Assembly: GCF_000265465.1 (NCBI RefSeq)
Contig: NC_018016.1
Coordinates: forward strand, 1,974,001 to 2,038,000
Length of the DNA: 64,000 bases
Direction: 5' to 3'
Source: Ornithobacterium rhinotracheale DSM 15997
Lineage (GTDB): Bacteria; Bacteroidota; Bacteroidia; Flavobacteriales; Weeksellaceae
The position numbers were made by a program, and so were the translations under genes. The notes beneath the pieces were generated by a model that worked only from the letters and a program-made list of their open reading frames with translations, was not told where the DNA came from and ran no database searches. Below, in pieces: positions 1-8,842 of the stretch (the stretch's first letter is position 1; the number at the start of each line of letters is the position of its first letter).

Positions 1-354
1 AGGAATGTTAATTATGAGTTGATAGGTATTGTTTTCTTCAATTTTAAAACCTTCATTTTCTCTTAGATAAATCTGTTTATTTTTATCAAAAGCCAAGTTT
101 GTGCTTTCTCCCGTTGTTTTATTTTGCAGAGTTGCTTGAGCGTTTCGGATGACATCGATTTCATTTTTGTTATACTCAAGAATAGGGTGCGACCACTGCA
201 AACCAACGCCCGGAATGGATCTCGGCGAAAGGTAGCTCATTACGACACATTTTTTTTCTGTGGCTTCCTTGGGCGGTGTTATCTCTTGGGTAAAGACATC
301 TTCGCAGCTATTTAAAACTAAAAGAGAAAATAGGCTAAATATATATTTTTTCAT
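1..354 (-). CDS. DUF4249-type lipoprotein, 3' part outside window
   Basis: The frame is open from an ATG at 354 to the window edge (118 codons), so the C-terminal part is missing. It begins MKKYIFSLFSLLVLNSCED, a lipoprotein signal with the lipobox LNSC. It continues with a beta-rich stretch (CVVMSYLSPRS, then ENNTYQLIINIP) typical of the DUF4249 family. It lies 12 bp downstream of the TonB receptor on the same strand, the usual arrangement of this pair in Bacteroidetes. In such pairs the lipoprotein is thought to be an outer-membrane partner of the receptor; the substrate is unknown. Family assignment rests on the N-terminus and on context. Confidence 0.72.
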   Translation of the reverse strand, partial: MKKYIFSLFSLLVLNSCEDVFTQEITPPKEATEKKCVVMSYLSPRSIPGVGLQWSHPILEYNKNEIDVIRNAQATLQNKTTGESTNLAFDKNKQIYLRENEGFKIEENNTYQLIINIP

Positions 355-366
355 TTTTTTTCTGAA

Positions 367-2742
367 TTAAAATTTCAAACTATAACTAATGCTTGGAATA
401 ATTGGAAAAATCGAATATTGATTCAGCACGACTTTCCTTTGGCTTGAGCCGTCTGGATTCTCTATCTCCTTGTCGGCATATTGGTAGAAAAACGGATTCT
501 TGCGAGAATAAACATTGTAAACTCCAATTTCCCAAATGCGTTCGCGCTTGCGCTTGGTGATTTTTTTAAACTGAATGGCTAAATCTAAACGATGATAAGC
601 ACGCATTCTTAAATCATTTTTGCTCCCATAGGCATAAACATTTGCATACGGATTGTCGCTGTCTAGAGGATCGATTAAATTAAAATAAGAGGATTTGGGC
701 AAGCTCACGGCATTTCCCGTTCCATAGACCCAAGTTCCTGAAAGGCTGATGTTTTTGGTAATGTCGTAAAATCCTACTAGCGAAATATCGTGTCGCCTGT
801 CGTAGCGGGCAAAATACTTTTCGCCTTTGTTATCTTCGTCAAATTGGTGTTGCACCCAAGCTAGCGTATAGCCCGCCCAGCCAGAAAACTTGCCGACTTT
901 CTTCTGCACAAAAAATTCAAGCCCATATGCCCAGCCTTGCCCATGAATCACATTTTCTTCCCAAGAATACTCGCGGTTTGGGTGGCTTAAGTCTAAATTA
1001 TTGAGCAAGAAGCTTGCTCCTGGTGCATAGCCCAAAAGGTCGTTCATTTTTTTGTAGTAGCCCTCGAGCGAAATTCCGATTTTTTGCTCGTTCCAGTCTT
1101 TGGAAATGCCCAGCGCAAATTGCTCTGAATGTTGAGGTTTTACGCGATCGGTAGTGGTAACCCACAAATCCATGGGGAGGCTCACGCCTGCACTTGTGAG
1201 CAAATGTATGTATTGGTTCATGGTTGCATAAGATGCCTTGATAGACAAATCATCTGTCAAGGAATAGCGGAGCGAAACTCGTGGCTCTAGCGAGGTATAA
1301 GTCTTGTTTTTGTGCAAATAATTGCTCAATCGCAAGCCTGCGTTCATTTTAAATTTTTTGTAAAAGCTCCACTCGTTTTCCATATAAACATTGGCTTCGG
1401 TGGTTTTGATTTTTTCTACCGTATTTTCATGATTAGAGAGCTGTTCGCTTTCATCTTTAATGCTTATTGCACTTGGTTTAAAGTTATGCAATACTGCATT
1501 GGCTCCCGCTCTGATTAAATATTGAGGCGAAATGTTGAATTGCATATCATATTTTAAGCCCAAATCGGTGATGCTTGATTGGTATTTGCTTTCGTAGAAA
1601 TATTTTGTGTTATTAAGTTTCTCATCGTCATCAAACTCATCAGAAGAATATACATTAAAATTGTAGTCGCTAAAGATCAAAGAGGTGTTGGAAAAGATTT
1701 TATCATTAAATAAATGATTCCAGCGTAAAGTTGCGGTGGCATTTCCCCAGAATAATTTGCCTTTGCTCTCGCCGTAGTCGTCGCCTAAAACTGAACGGAA
1801 ATAATCTTTGCCAAAATAGCCACTCAAATATAATTTGTTACGCTGATTGAATTCATAATTGATTTTAGCATTTAAATCATAAAAATAATACTTCATTTTT
1901 TCGTCTTCGTCCATGAGTGGCGTTAAGATAAAATCCACATAAGTTCTACGCGCGGAAATGATAAACGATGATTTGTTTTTCACAATGGGACCTTCGAGCA
2001 TTAAGCGGGAAGATAAAAGCCCTAGCCCGATTTCTCCGCCAAATTTTTCTTTGTTCCCGTCTTTCATGCTCACATCTAGCACAGAGGAAAGTCTACCGCC
2101 ATAGCGAGCAGGGAATCCGCCTTTGATTAAATTAATGTTTTTGATTGCGTCGCCATTAAAAATCGAGAAAAAACCAAATAGGTGAGAGGCATTGTACACA
2201 GGTGCATCGTCTAGAATCAATAAATTCTGATCGGGACCACCGCCACGCACATAGAGCCCGCTGCTGCCCTCGGCTCCAGATTGCACCCCAGGGGTGAGTT
2301 GCAGGGCTTTGAGCACATCTTTTTCGCCCAAAAGGCTTGGCAGGCGTTTGATTTGTGCTATGGGGATTTTCACTTCACTCATCTGTGCACTTTTGCTTTG
2401 TTTAATGGAGTTTTCTGCCGAAGCCACTACTTCCTTGAGCGTGATATGATTGCTGAGCGAAATGTTTAAAATTTGGTTTTGGTTTAATTCTATATGGTCT
2501 TCAAACTCTTGGTAGCCCACAAGTGTGCAGATGATGTCGTAATCGCCCTTGGGCAGGGAGATGGAGTAGTAGCCATAATTGTTGCTCACCACCGATTGCT
2601 TGATTTGCGGCACATAAATCTCGGCACCTATCAAAAGCTCTTGGCTGCCTTCCTCGGTAATATAGCCGCTGAGCGTAAACTTCTCTTGCGCCAGAAGCGA
2701 CAGCGAAATCAGGGAAAGATATAGAAAGATGTATTTTTTCAT
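367..2742 (-). CDS. TonB-dependent receptor with carboxypeptidase-like regulatory domain
   Basis: This 791-aa outer-membrane receptor begins with a signal peptide (MKKYIFLYLSLISLSLLAQ). A carboxypeptidase-D-like beta-sandwich follows at about 22-105 (FTLSGYITEEGSQELLIGAE), then a plug domain at about 125-235 with LYVRGGGPDQNLLILDDAPV. A 22-stranded-type barrel ends in the terminal aromatic residue SYSLKF. It is the DUF4249-partner class rather than the SusC class. Nothing in the sequence identifies the ligand. The gene is transcribed before the DUF4249 lipoprotein and probably forms an operon with it. The ATG at 2742 is supported by the signal peptide and by a TATATTTG box about 35 nt upstream. 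Confidence 0.9.
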   Translation of the reverse strand: MKKYIFLYLSLISLSLLAQEKFTLSGYITEEGSQELLIGAEIYVPQIKQSVVSNNYGYYSISLPKGDYDIICTLVGYQEFEDHIELNQNQILNISLSNHITLKEVVASAENSIKQSKSAQMSEVKIPIAQIKRLPSLLGEKDVLKALQLTPGVQSGAEGSSGLYVRGGGPDQNLLILDDAPVYNASHLFGFFSIFNGDAIKNINLIKGGFPARYGGRLSSVLDVSMKDGNKEKFGGEIGLGLLSSRLMLEGPIVKNKSSFIISARRTYVDFILTPLMDEDEKMKYYFYDLNAKINYEFNQRNKLYLSGYFGKDYFRSVLGDDYGESKGKLFWGNATATLRWNHLFNDKIFSNTSLIFSDYNFNVYSSDEFDDDEKLNNTKYFYESKYQSSITDLGLKYDMQFNISPQYLIRAGANAVLHNFKPSAISIKDESEQLSNHENTVEKIKTTEANVYMENEWSFYKKFKMNAGLRLSNYLHKNKTYTSLEPRVSLRYSLTDDLSIKASYATMNQYIHLLTSAGVSLPMDLWVTTTDRVKPQHSEQFALGISKDWNEQKIGISLEGYYKKMNDLLGYAPGASFLLNNLDLSHPNREYSWEENVIHGQGWAYGLEFFVQKKVGKFSGWAGYTLAWVQHQFDEDNKGEKYFARYDRRHDISLVGFYDITKNISLSGTWVYGTGNAVSLPKSSYFNLIDPLDSDNPYANVYAYGSKNDLRMRAYHRLDLAIQFKKITKRKRERIWEIGVYNVYSRKNPFFYQYADKEIENPDGSSQRKVVLNQYSIFPIIPSISYSLKF

Positions 2743-2776
2743 AAGAAGAGTTTAATGTTTTGTTGAAAAACTCTCC

Positions 2777-2784
2777 CAAATATA
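2777..2784 (-). promoter_or_regulatory. -7 box (TATATTTG) of the TonB receptor operon
   Basis: On the minus strand TATATTTG matches the Bacteroidetes -7 consensus TAnnTTTG and lies about 35 nt upstream of the receptor ATG. I found no clear TTG -33 element at 19 nt. Confidence 0.5.
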
Positions 2785-2852
2785 ATGAAAAAAATAAGCG
2801 AAATATTAATTTTTTTAATATTTCGCTTGGTGATTTTTGTTTTAAAAACTCC

Positions 2853-3614
2853 CTATCTCACAAAAACCAATTCTCTTTCGCTAGAGAGGTTGTCGTCGTA
2901 GGCATAATTCATGCCTGTGAAGGCTTTTAAATCATCGAGATTTTGCACTTGGTTTTCGGCACAGAAACGAGCCATAGCTCCTCGTGCTTTTTTGAAATAC
3001 ACATTGATTTGTTTTAATTTTCCGTTTTTGTAATCTTTAAATTTCACATCAATCAAAGTGCCTTTTAGCTTATCGAGCAACAAAGATTTCATGTATTCTT
3101 TACTGCTTAAATCCAGCAAAATTTCGCCCTTTTTAGTGTTTTTATTTACAAAATCGGTGAGCCTTTTTTGCCAAAAATCGTACAATGTTTTTCCGTCTGG
3201 ATTTTGGAGTTTGGTGCCCATTTCTAGGCGATAGGGCATCACCACATCGAGCGGACTTAAAATCCCGTACAGCCCAGAAAGGATATAGACATGCTCCTTG
3301 AGATATTCCACAGCCTCGCCAGAAAGTGGCGTGTCGCGCAAGCCTCGATATACTTCGCCATCAAACATCAATCCCGCTTGGTAGCCATTGTCTTTTTTAG
3401 GTTTGGCAGTCCAGTGTTGATTGCGCTCGTAGTTCATTTGGGCAATGTCGTCGGAAATGCTCATCAAATCGCTCAGCTGTTTTGGCGTTTTGGTTTTTAA
3501 AATCTCCATTAATTGCTCCGCATCTTTCAAAAAACGGGGTTGAGTCTCTTTTCCCCATTGCTTTTCGATTTCGTCGGTATTGAGTCTTTTGGCGGGTGAT
3601 AAAAATATTTTCAT
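2853..3614 (-). CDS. yaaA: YaaA family peroxide-stress protein (DUF328)
   Basis: At 253 aa this is the usual length of the YaaA/UPF0246 family. It shows the conserved start MKIFLSPAKRLN, the central YKG-like segment (YRGLRDTPLSGEAVEYL), LYGILSPLDVVMPYRLEMG, and the C-terminal KARGAMARFC. In Escherichia coli YaaA limits intracellular iron and so reduces hydroxyl-radical damage during peroxide stress; the same role is inferred here. It sits 20 bp downstream of the guanidine-hydrolase gene and may be the last gene of that transcript. There is no signal peptide, so it is cytoplasmic. Confidence 0.93.
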   Translation of the reverse strand: MKIFLSPAKRLNTDEIEKQWGKETQPRFLKDAEQLMEILKTKTPKQLSDLMSISDDIAQMNYERNQHWTAKPKKDNGYQAGLMFDGEVYRGLRDTPLSGEAVEYLKEHVYILSGLYGILSPLDVVMPYRLEMGTKLQNPDGKTLYDFWQKRLTDFVNKNTKKGEILLDLSSKEYMKSLLLDKLKGTLIDVKFKDYKNGKLKQINVYFKKARGAMARFCAENQVQNLDDLKAFTGMNYAYDDNLSSERELVFVR

Positions 3615-3633
3615 TTCAGTTGTTTTTTTTTAT

Positions 3634-4548
3634 TTAATCTCTAATCAGCGGCATGGTAGAACAACGCAATAATCCGCCCATTTTAGAAATTTCACGATAC
3701 GGAATTTCTTCTACCGTAATGCCCCATTCGTCGCGCATGTGTCGGTTTAGGCGTTTAAAATTTTGTTCAGAAACCACCACATCGGGAGCGATGGAGAAAA
3801 TGTTTGGCGACATCCAGTACATTTCTTCGCGTGTCACTTCAAACACATTGTCGCGCCCAAATAAATCAATCAAAACATGATAATGGCGTGGGTTCAAAAA
3901 TCCGTCTCGGTAGATAATCGCTTTGTTTTCGCCCACGGGCTGAAAGCAACAATCCAGGTGCAAAATGCCCGTGTAAGGATCTTGGTCGTTTTTTACCAAT
4001 TCCATGTCGATTACCCATTTGTTGGGGAATTTTTGTTTCAATAATTCCACCGCGGCGGCATTGGTGCGAGCGGTTTTAAATTTGGGATAATCAGGCTGTT
4101 TGTAGGTGCCTACAAAAAGGAAATCGTTCCACAAAATCACATCGCCACCTTCCACATGCACTTGGTCTGGCACTTGGATAATGTTTTCTTTTTTCACCGA
4201 ATCAAAGATTAATTCATAAGCTTGGAGCTCATCTTTTCGGTCTTCGATTAAATTGGAAATCACTAATTTATCATCAATCACAAACCCCACATCTCGTGCA
4301 AAAACTTGGTTGGTATCCTTTAAGTCATAAGGTCTAAATACCTGAACACCATATTTTTTAAGCACTTCGGCAAAGGCGTTCATCTCGTTTCGCATCGCTT
4401 CTTCTGTGGGGTACACCCCATTGATTACGCTTTCGCGAGATTTGGAATCGTAAGTTTCAGCTACATTGGGCGTTGCACCTGGGCTATTTGGTGTCCCAAG
4501 TACCACGGCTTTCAATCTTCCAGTTTCGTTTTTTATATTTAAAATCAT
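3634..4548 (-). CDS. Arginine deiminase / DDAH-superfamily hydrolase
   Basis: This 304-aa cytoplasmic enzyme belongs to the guanidine-modifying (amidinotransferase) superfamily. Visible signatures are FARDVGFVIDD, the VEGGDVILW strand, the His-containing GILHLDCCF and the C-terminal nucleophile Cys in GLLRCSTMPL. These residues build the Cys-His-Asp/Glu site that hydrolyses arginine or methylated arginine to citrulline. Bacteroidetes genomes often carry this protein together with CtlX; here ctlX is present but 24 kb away. It is 4 bp from the exonuclease stop, so it is probably co-transcribed with pssA and the exonuclease. The exact substrate cannot be read from the sequence. Confidence 0.82.
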   Translation of the reverse strand: MILNIKNETGRLKAVVLGTPNSPGATPNVAETYDSKSRESVINGVYPTEEAMRNEMNAFAEVLKKYGVQVFRPYDLKDTNQVFARDVGFVIDDKLVISNLIEDRKDELQAYELIFDSVKKENIIQVPDQVHVEGGDVILWNDFLFVGTYKQPDYPKFKTARTNAAAVELLKQKFPNKWVIDMELVKNDQDPYTGILHLDCCFQPVGENKAIIYRDGFLNPRHYHVLIDLFGRDNVFEVTREEMYWMSPNIFSIAPDVVVSEQNFKRLNRHMRDEWGITVEEIPYREISKMGGLLRCSTMPLIRD

Positions 4549-4552
4549 ATAG

Positions 4553-5329
4553 TTAAAGCTTATTATTTAATTTTCTAAGTTTAATTTCGGTTAAAACTTT
4601 TTTGGTATAAAGCGGGAAATCAGCATTTTGAATCCAGCCAAAATAGCCCGCATCTTTTTCCAACACATCTTCCACACGCTGGTCTTTGTATTTTCCGAAT
4701 TTAAAGACTTCTTTACCATCTTGGTCAAACCCTATAAAACCTGCAAAATCCGCATTTTTATAATGTTGCGAAAATTCACTTAGGAAATTAATGTCGTTTT
4801 CAAGGTCTTCGTATTTAGCCACTTGCTCCACAAAAATTTCGTAAGTAGCATTGGTGTCTGCCGCTGCCGAGTGTGCGTTTTCCAAATCCTTGTTGCAATA
4901 AAATTTATACGCTGCCGAAAGGTTTCTCGGTTCTTTTTTATGGAAAATCACCTGCACATCAATCGGGCGACATTTCTTTAAATCAATATCTTGACCCGCA
5001 CGCAAAAGCTCTTCGGCAAGCAAAGGCACATCAAATCGGTTAGAGTTAAATCCCGCAATGTCGCTGTCTTTCAGCATTTCTACCACTTTGGGTGCCAATT
5101 CTTTAAAAGTAGGCTGGTCTTTCACATCCTCATCATTTATGCCGTGAATGGCAGTCGTTTCGGGCGGAATGGGTCTTTCAGGATTCACTAGCCAAGTGCG
5201 GCTTTCTTTTTCTCCGTTGGGATAAACCTTTAAAATTGAAATTTCTACGATTTTATCGTTGCCCACATTGGTTCCTGTGGTTTCTAAATCAAAAAAGCAG
5301 ATAGGTTTATGTAAGTTTAATTTTCTCAT
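4553..5329 (-). CDS. DnaQ-like 3'-5' exonuclease with C-terminal QSregVF-like domain
   Basis: The 258-aa protein has a DEDDh exonuclease fold. Exo I is FFDLETTGTNVGNDKIVEIS, Exo II is IAGFNSNRFDVPLL, and Exo III is NAHSAAADTNAT with the His and Asp of the DEDDh set. The C-terminal 60 residues (FGKYKDQRVEDVLEKD, then YFGWIQNADFP) resemble the small domain of putative quorum-sensing-regulated virulence factors (DUF3820), often fused to exonucleases in Bacteroidetes. It probably trims DNA or RNA 3' ends. Its ATG overlaps the TGA stop of pssA (ATGA), which indicates translational coupling. Confidence 0.88.
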   Translation of the reverse strand: MRKLNLHKPICFFDLETTGTNVGNDKIVEISILKVYPNGEKESRTWLVNPERPIPPETTAIHGINDEDVKDQPTFKELAPKVVEMLKDSDIAGFNSNRFDVPLLAEELLRAGQDIDLKKCRPIDVQVIFHKKEPRNLSAAYKFYCNKDLENAHSAAADTNATYEIFVEQVAKYEDLENDINFLSEFSQHYKNADFAGFIGFDQDGKEVFKFGKYKDQRVEDVLEKDAGYFGWIQNADFPLYTKKVLTEIKLRKLNNKL

Positions 5330-6012
5330 GATACAAAATAATTTTTAAATATGATTGAAAGTAAAATATAGACTAAAATAATTGGTGCCAAGGCGGCTTT
5401 GCCCATTATGATAAAAAGCAAAATAGCAATGACTGCCAAGGCAATGTGTGGCGTGAGTTTTTTAGCGTTTACGCCTTTAAATTTTAATGAAAATAGTGGC
5501 AAATTCGATACCAAAAGATAGCTTGAAATTAAGCTGAAGATAACCAAAACCCAACTTTGCTGAAACCACGGATATTCCATGGCTAAATAATACATCCCGA
5601 TGCACAAAATCGTGTTGGCAGGTGTTGCAAGCCCTTTGAAATAGTAGCTTTGCTCGGTATCGATATTGAATTTGGCTAAACGATATGCCGATGCCAAAAC
5701 TATTGAGAAAATAATGAAATTCTCATAAGGGAAAATATGATTTGATTCAGCCGTGTAAAACAACAAAAATCCAGGGAATACCCCAAAACTCACCATGTCT
5801 GCCAAGGAATCCAATTGCAAGCCAATGGGCGATTGTGCATGGAGCCAGCGAGCCGTGAGCCCGTCAAAAAAATCGGCGATCAAACTGTAAATTATACACA
5901 AAAAAGCGTATTCCAGCGGAAAAACACCTGTGACTAAAATAAATATCGCCAAACAGCCACTGAACAAATTGCTCAGCGTGAGTGCATTGGGTATGTGTTT
6001 TGTAATTTGCAT
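5326..6012 (-). CDS. pssA: CDP-diacylglycerol--serine O-phosphatidyltransferase
   Basis: This 228-aa integral membrane enzyme makes phosphatidylserine from CDP-diacylglycerol and serine, the first step towards phosphatidylethanolamine. The CDP-alcohol phosphotransferase signature D-G-x2-A-R-x8-G-x3-D-x3-D is complete: DGLTARWLHAQSPIG then LQLDSLADMVSFG. About seven or eight hydrophobic segments follow. It begins the transcript pssA - exonuclease - guanidine hydrolase - yaaA (all minus, gaps of -4 to 20 bp). Its stop is TGA inside an ATGA overlap, which shows that TGA terminates translation in this organism. Confidence 0.93.
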   Translation of the reverse strand: MQITKHIPNALTLSNLFSGCLAIFILVTGVFPLEYAFLCIIYSLIADFFDGLTARWLHAQSPIGLQLDSLADMVSFGVFPGFLLFYTAESNHIFPYENFIIFSIVLASAYRLAKFNIDTEQSYYFKGLATPANTILCIGMYYLAMEYPWFQQSWVLVIFSLISSYLLVSNLPLFSLKFKGVNAKKLTPHIALAVIAILLFIIMGKAALAPIILVYILLSIIFKNYFVS

Positions 6013-6071
6013 AAATGCGAATATACTAAATTTTAAGCGATAATACTAATTGATTTGAGCAAAAAATAGGC

Positions 6072-8624
6072 TTATCGATAGGTGTCTCGCACTTGTCTGA
6101 TTTTGATTGTTGGCGGATGAATTTCGTTTAATTCAGGCGAAGAAATTTCGATGGTTTTGGTTTCGTTTGGCAATAAATCAAAGAAATTATCGCTAAACTG
6201 AACACCCAAAATCGGGATCTCTACAAATACATTTTTAGCCAATTTATCGGTTTTAAGTTTTAAATAATATTTTCCGTTTTTAAATTTAAGTTTTGTATGG
6301 ATTTGATTTTTAGGTAAATTCAACTCTTTTACGGGCAAGAAATAGAAATTATCTTGGGCTAAAGTTTTGCCTTTTTGGTCTTTTAAATTTAATACTAAAA
6401 AAGCATTTTTCATGGTTTTTTCGTCGGCAATATCCTTGAGGTTTAAGCTCGCAACTTTTTGAGCTTGGTTGGCTAAAACATCGGTCGGGAAATTCCATTT
6501 TTTGAGGATTTTTCCCGAGAAATCCATGAGTTTTACTTCCAAATTCGCTTTTGGGATACTTTTTAATTCATCAGAAAATATGTAAAAATCATATTTTTGA
6601 GTATCTGAGTTTTGGTAGGCATCCACGGCAATTGGTGCAAAGGCTTCTCGAGCTTTGTAGTGCAGTGCTTTCCAGTTGTTGAAATAATCCACGCTCGACC
6701 ACGAAACCACCGGCCAGCTATCGTTGAGTTGCCAATACAGCGAGCCCATGCAATAAGGGCGATTTCTACGATGGGCGAGCATGCCCTTTTTCATGCCTTC
6801 GCCTTGGAGCACAAGCCCTAAGTACACAAAATCCGAAAAGTTTTCGGGCATTCGGTAGTAGCGTTCCATGTATTCTTTTATGGCATCGTTGCCCGTGCTA
6901 CTTTTTTGGTGTGCTTGCATCACTTTAGAGTTTAGGGCAAAATCTTTTTCATCGGCAAAAGTGCGGAGCGTTTTTTCTTCTGGAAAAGCTTGGAACCCAA
7001 ATTCACTCATAAATCTTGGTACATTTTTGTCTAAAATTTCAAATGGCTGACGGCCATACCAAACGCCCCAGTAGTGCGAATCCCCATAAGCCCAAGTGGC
7101 AGGTCGCCCCCAGTTGGCAATGAGTGGCGAGCCGTGGATGTAAGGCGTTTCGGGTGCGTATTTTTTGACTAAATCGGGGAGAAGCGTTTTGAAAATTTGG
7201 TCGTAGGAGTGAAAGAAATTTTGGTATGCATCGGCAGGGACACGCTTTTCAAATCCCCAATATTTAATGGATTCTTCCACCTCGTTGTTGCCACACCAGA
7301 GAGCCACGCAAGCATAGTTGCGTAGGCGTTTGATATTGCTGATGGCTTCTTCTTCCACATTGTCGAGAAATGCCGAATCGCTCGGGTAAGGCGTGCATGC
7401 AAACATAAAATCTTGCCAAATGAGAATGCCATAGCGATCGGCCAATTCATAGAAATAATCGTTTTCGTAAATGCCACCGCCCCAAACTCTTAACATGTTC
7501 ATATTGGCGGCGACTACATTTTTAAATAATCGTTCGTAGTAAGCCGAATCTTGCTGAGCTGTAAGCGTTTCGCCAGGAATGTAATTGGCACCTTTGGCAA
7601 AAATCGGATTGCCATTTATTTTAAAATAAAAACTTTCGCCCTTGGGTTCTTTTTCTCGTACGAGTTCAATTTTTCTAATGCCAATTTTGTGATTTTTAGA
7701 GCTAATAGTTTTATCCTTGTTTTTAATTTCGATAGAAAAATCATACAAATTTTGATTTCCCCAGCCGTTAGGTTGCCAGAGTTTTGGCTGGTTTAAATCA
7801 ATGGGAAGTAAAAAAGAATTAGAGCCTTTTGCGATGTCAAAACTGCGTTGTATGCTACTTATGGTTTTTCCATTTTCTCGAATATTTAAAACGATATTAG
7901 CCTTAAAATCTTTGTCAGATTTAATTTGTAAATGATTTTGAATCACGGCTTTTTTCTCCGAAACTTCCTTTTGTTCTACAAAATAATCGGTGATGTAGGC
8001 TTCGTTTAAAAATTGAAGATAAACGGGACGCCAAATGCCCATTTGTACAATGCGGATTCCCCAATCCCACCCAAAATGATAGGGTGCTTTGCGAGAATAA
8101 ACACTTACTTTTTCTGTGCGATGATCGTTATCGGCAGGATATTCAAAGCCCGCTGCGAGTCGTTTTGGTTCGTTATATTTGATAGGTGAATAAAATTTGA
8201 TTTTGAGCGTATTTTTTCCAGTTTTTAAATATTTTTTAACAGGAATATCGTACGGCACAAACATATTTTGGGCGTGCAGAATTTTATGTTCGTTCAGGGT
8301 AACATCGGCAAAGGTGTCAAGTCCCGTGAGTTGCAAAAGAATATTTGGGAATTTCAAGTCATTAGCCTGAATTTCAAAATCTTTTATAAAAATCCAATCT
8401 TTATCTTCCACCCATTGTATCTTTTCTTCGTTGGTGCCTTTGTAAGGTGGTGGTAAAATTTTATGCTGAATTAGAGAATGTTGCACCGAGGTAGGAATGT
8501 CGGTTTTATACCATTTTTGGGAATTAATTTCAGAAAATTGCCAATCTTGATTGAGTGTAATGCGTTTCTGAGAAAAGCTTAGACTCATGATTAAAACATT
8601 TAGTAAAAAGAAAAATCTACGCAT
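6072..8624 (-). CDS. Beta-mannosidase, glycoside hydrolase family 2
   Basis: This 850-aa exported enzyme has a signal peptide (MRRFFFLLNVLIMSLSFSQ). The GH2 layout is a sugar-binding domain, an Ig-like domain and a TIM barrel. The acid/base Glu is in WCGNNEVEE (about residue 447) and the nucleophile Glu in PRFMSEFGFQAFP (about 542). DWGIRIVQMGIWRPVYL is typical of the beta-mannosidase branch rather than beta-galactosidase. It removes terminal beta-linked mannose, for example the core mannose of N-glycans. With the GH20, GH130 and sialidase genes in this window it fits stepwise stripping of host glycoproteins. It is divergent from the SusC locus. Confidence 0.92.
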   Translation of the reverse strand: MRRFFFLLNVLIMSLSFSQKRITLNQDWQFSEINSQKWYKTDIPTSVQHSLIQHKILPPPYKGTNEEKIQWVEDKDWIFIKDFEIQANDLKFPNILLQLTGLDTFADVTLNEHKILHAQNMFVPYDIPVKKYLKTGKNTLKIKFYSPIKYNEPKRLAAGFEYPADNDHRTEKVSVYSRKAPYHFGWDWGIRIVQMGIWRPVYLQFLNEAYITDYFVEQKEVSEKKAVIQNHLQIKSDKDFKANIVLNIRENGKTISSIQRSFDIAKGSNSFLLPIDLNQPKLWQPNGWGNQNLYDFSIEIKNKDKTISSKNHKIGIRKIELVREKEPKGESFYFKINGNPIFAKGANYIPGETLTAQQDSAYYERLFKNVVAANMNMLRVWGGGIYENDYFYELADRYGILIWQDFMFACTPYPSDSAFLDNVEEEAISNIKRLRNYACVALWCGNNEVEESIKYWGFEKRVPADAYQNFFHSYDQIFKTLLPDLVKKYAPETPYIHGSPLIANWGRPATWAYGDSHYWGVWYGRQPFEILDKNVPRFMSEFGFQAFPEEKTLRTFADEKDFALNSKVMQAHQKSSTGNDAIKEYMERYYRMPENFSDFVYLGLVLQGEGMKKGMLAHRRNRPYCMGSLYWQLNDSWPVVSWSSVDYFNNWKALHYKAREAFAPIAVDAYQNSDTQKYDFYIFSDELKSIPKANLEVKLMDFSGKILKKWNFPTDVLANQAQKVASLNLKDIADEKTMKNAFLVLNLKDQKGKTLAQDNFYFLPVKELNLPKNQIHTKLKFKNGKYYLKLKTDKLAKNVFVEIPILGVQFSDNFFDLLPNETKTIEISSPELNEIHPPTIKIRQVRDTYR

Positions 8625-8769
8625 AGGGGTATTTTTTATAAATGTATGAAAATCTATTGTGATTTCAATAATTTTATAATTTAGTGAGTTTTTTATTTTT
8701 GATGTCGTTTTTTGAATTTTTGTAAGATTGATTATTCAGGAGTAGTTTGTTGTTATTGTTAAACTATAG

Positions 8770-8807
8770 TTTTTTTTTTTATTATTATGTATTAATATAT
8801 AAATTTG
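8770..8807 (+). promoter_or_regulatory. Promoter of the SusC locus with a T11 tract at the -33 position
   Basis: TAAATTTG at 8800-8807 matches the -7 consensus and is 35 nt upstream of the SusC ATG. Exactly 19 nt upstream, where TTG should be, lies a run of 11 T (8770-8780). A length change in this tract would alter the -33 spacing, so slippage could vary expression; that is inference. Confidence 0.5.
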
Positions 8808-8842
8808 CGGTAGATAATTATTTTTATGAAAGTTATTGAATT

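Noticed and set aside
2501-2779. Open frame overlapping the start of the TonB receptor
   Set aside because: It is a shadow frame; the receptor frame has the signal peptide and domains.
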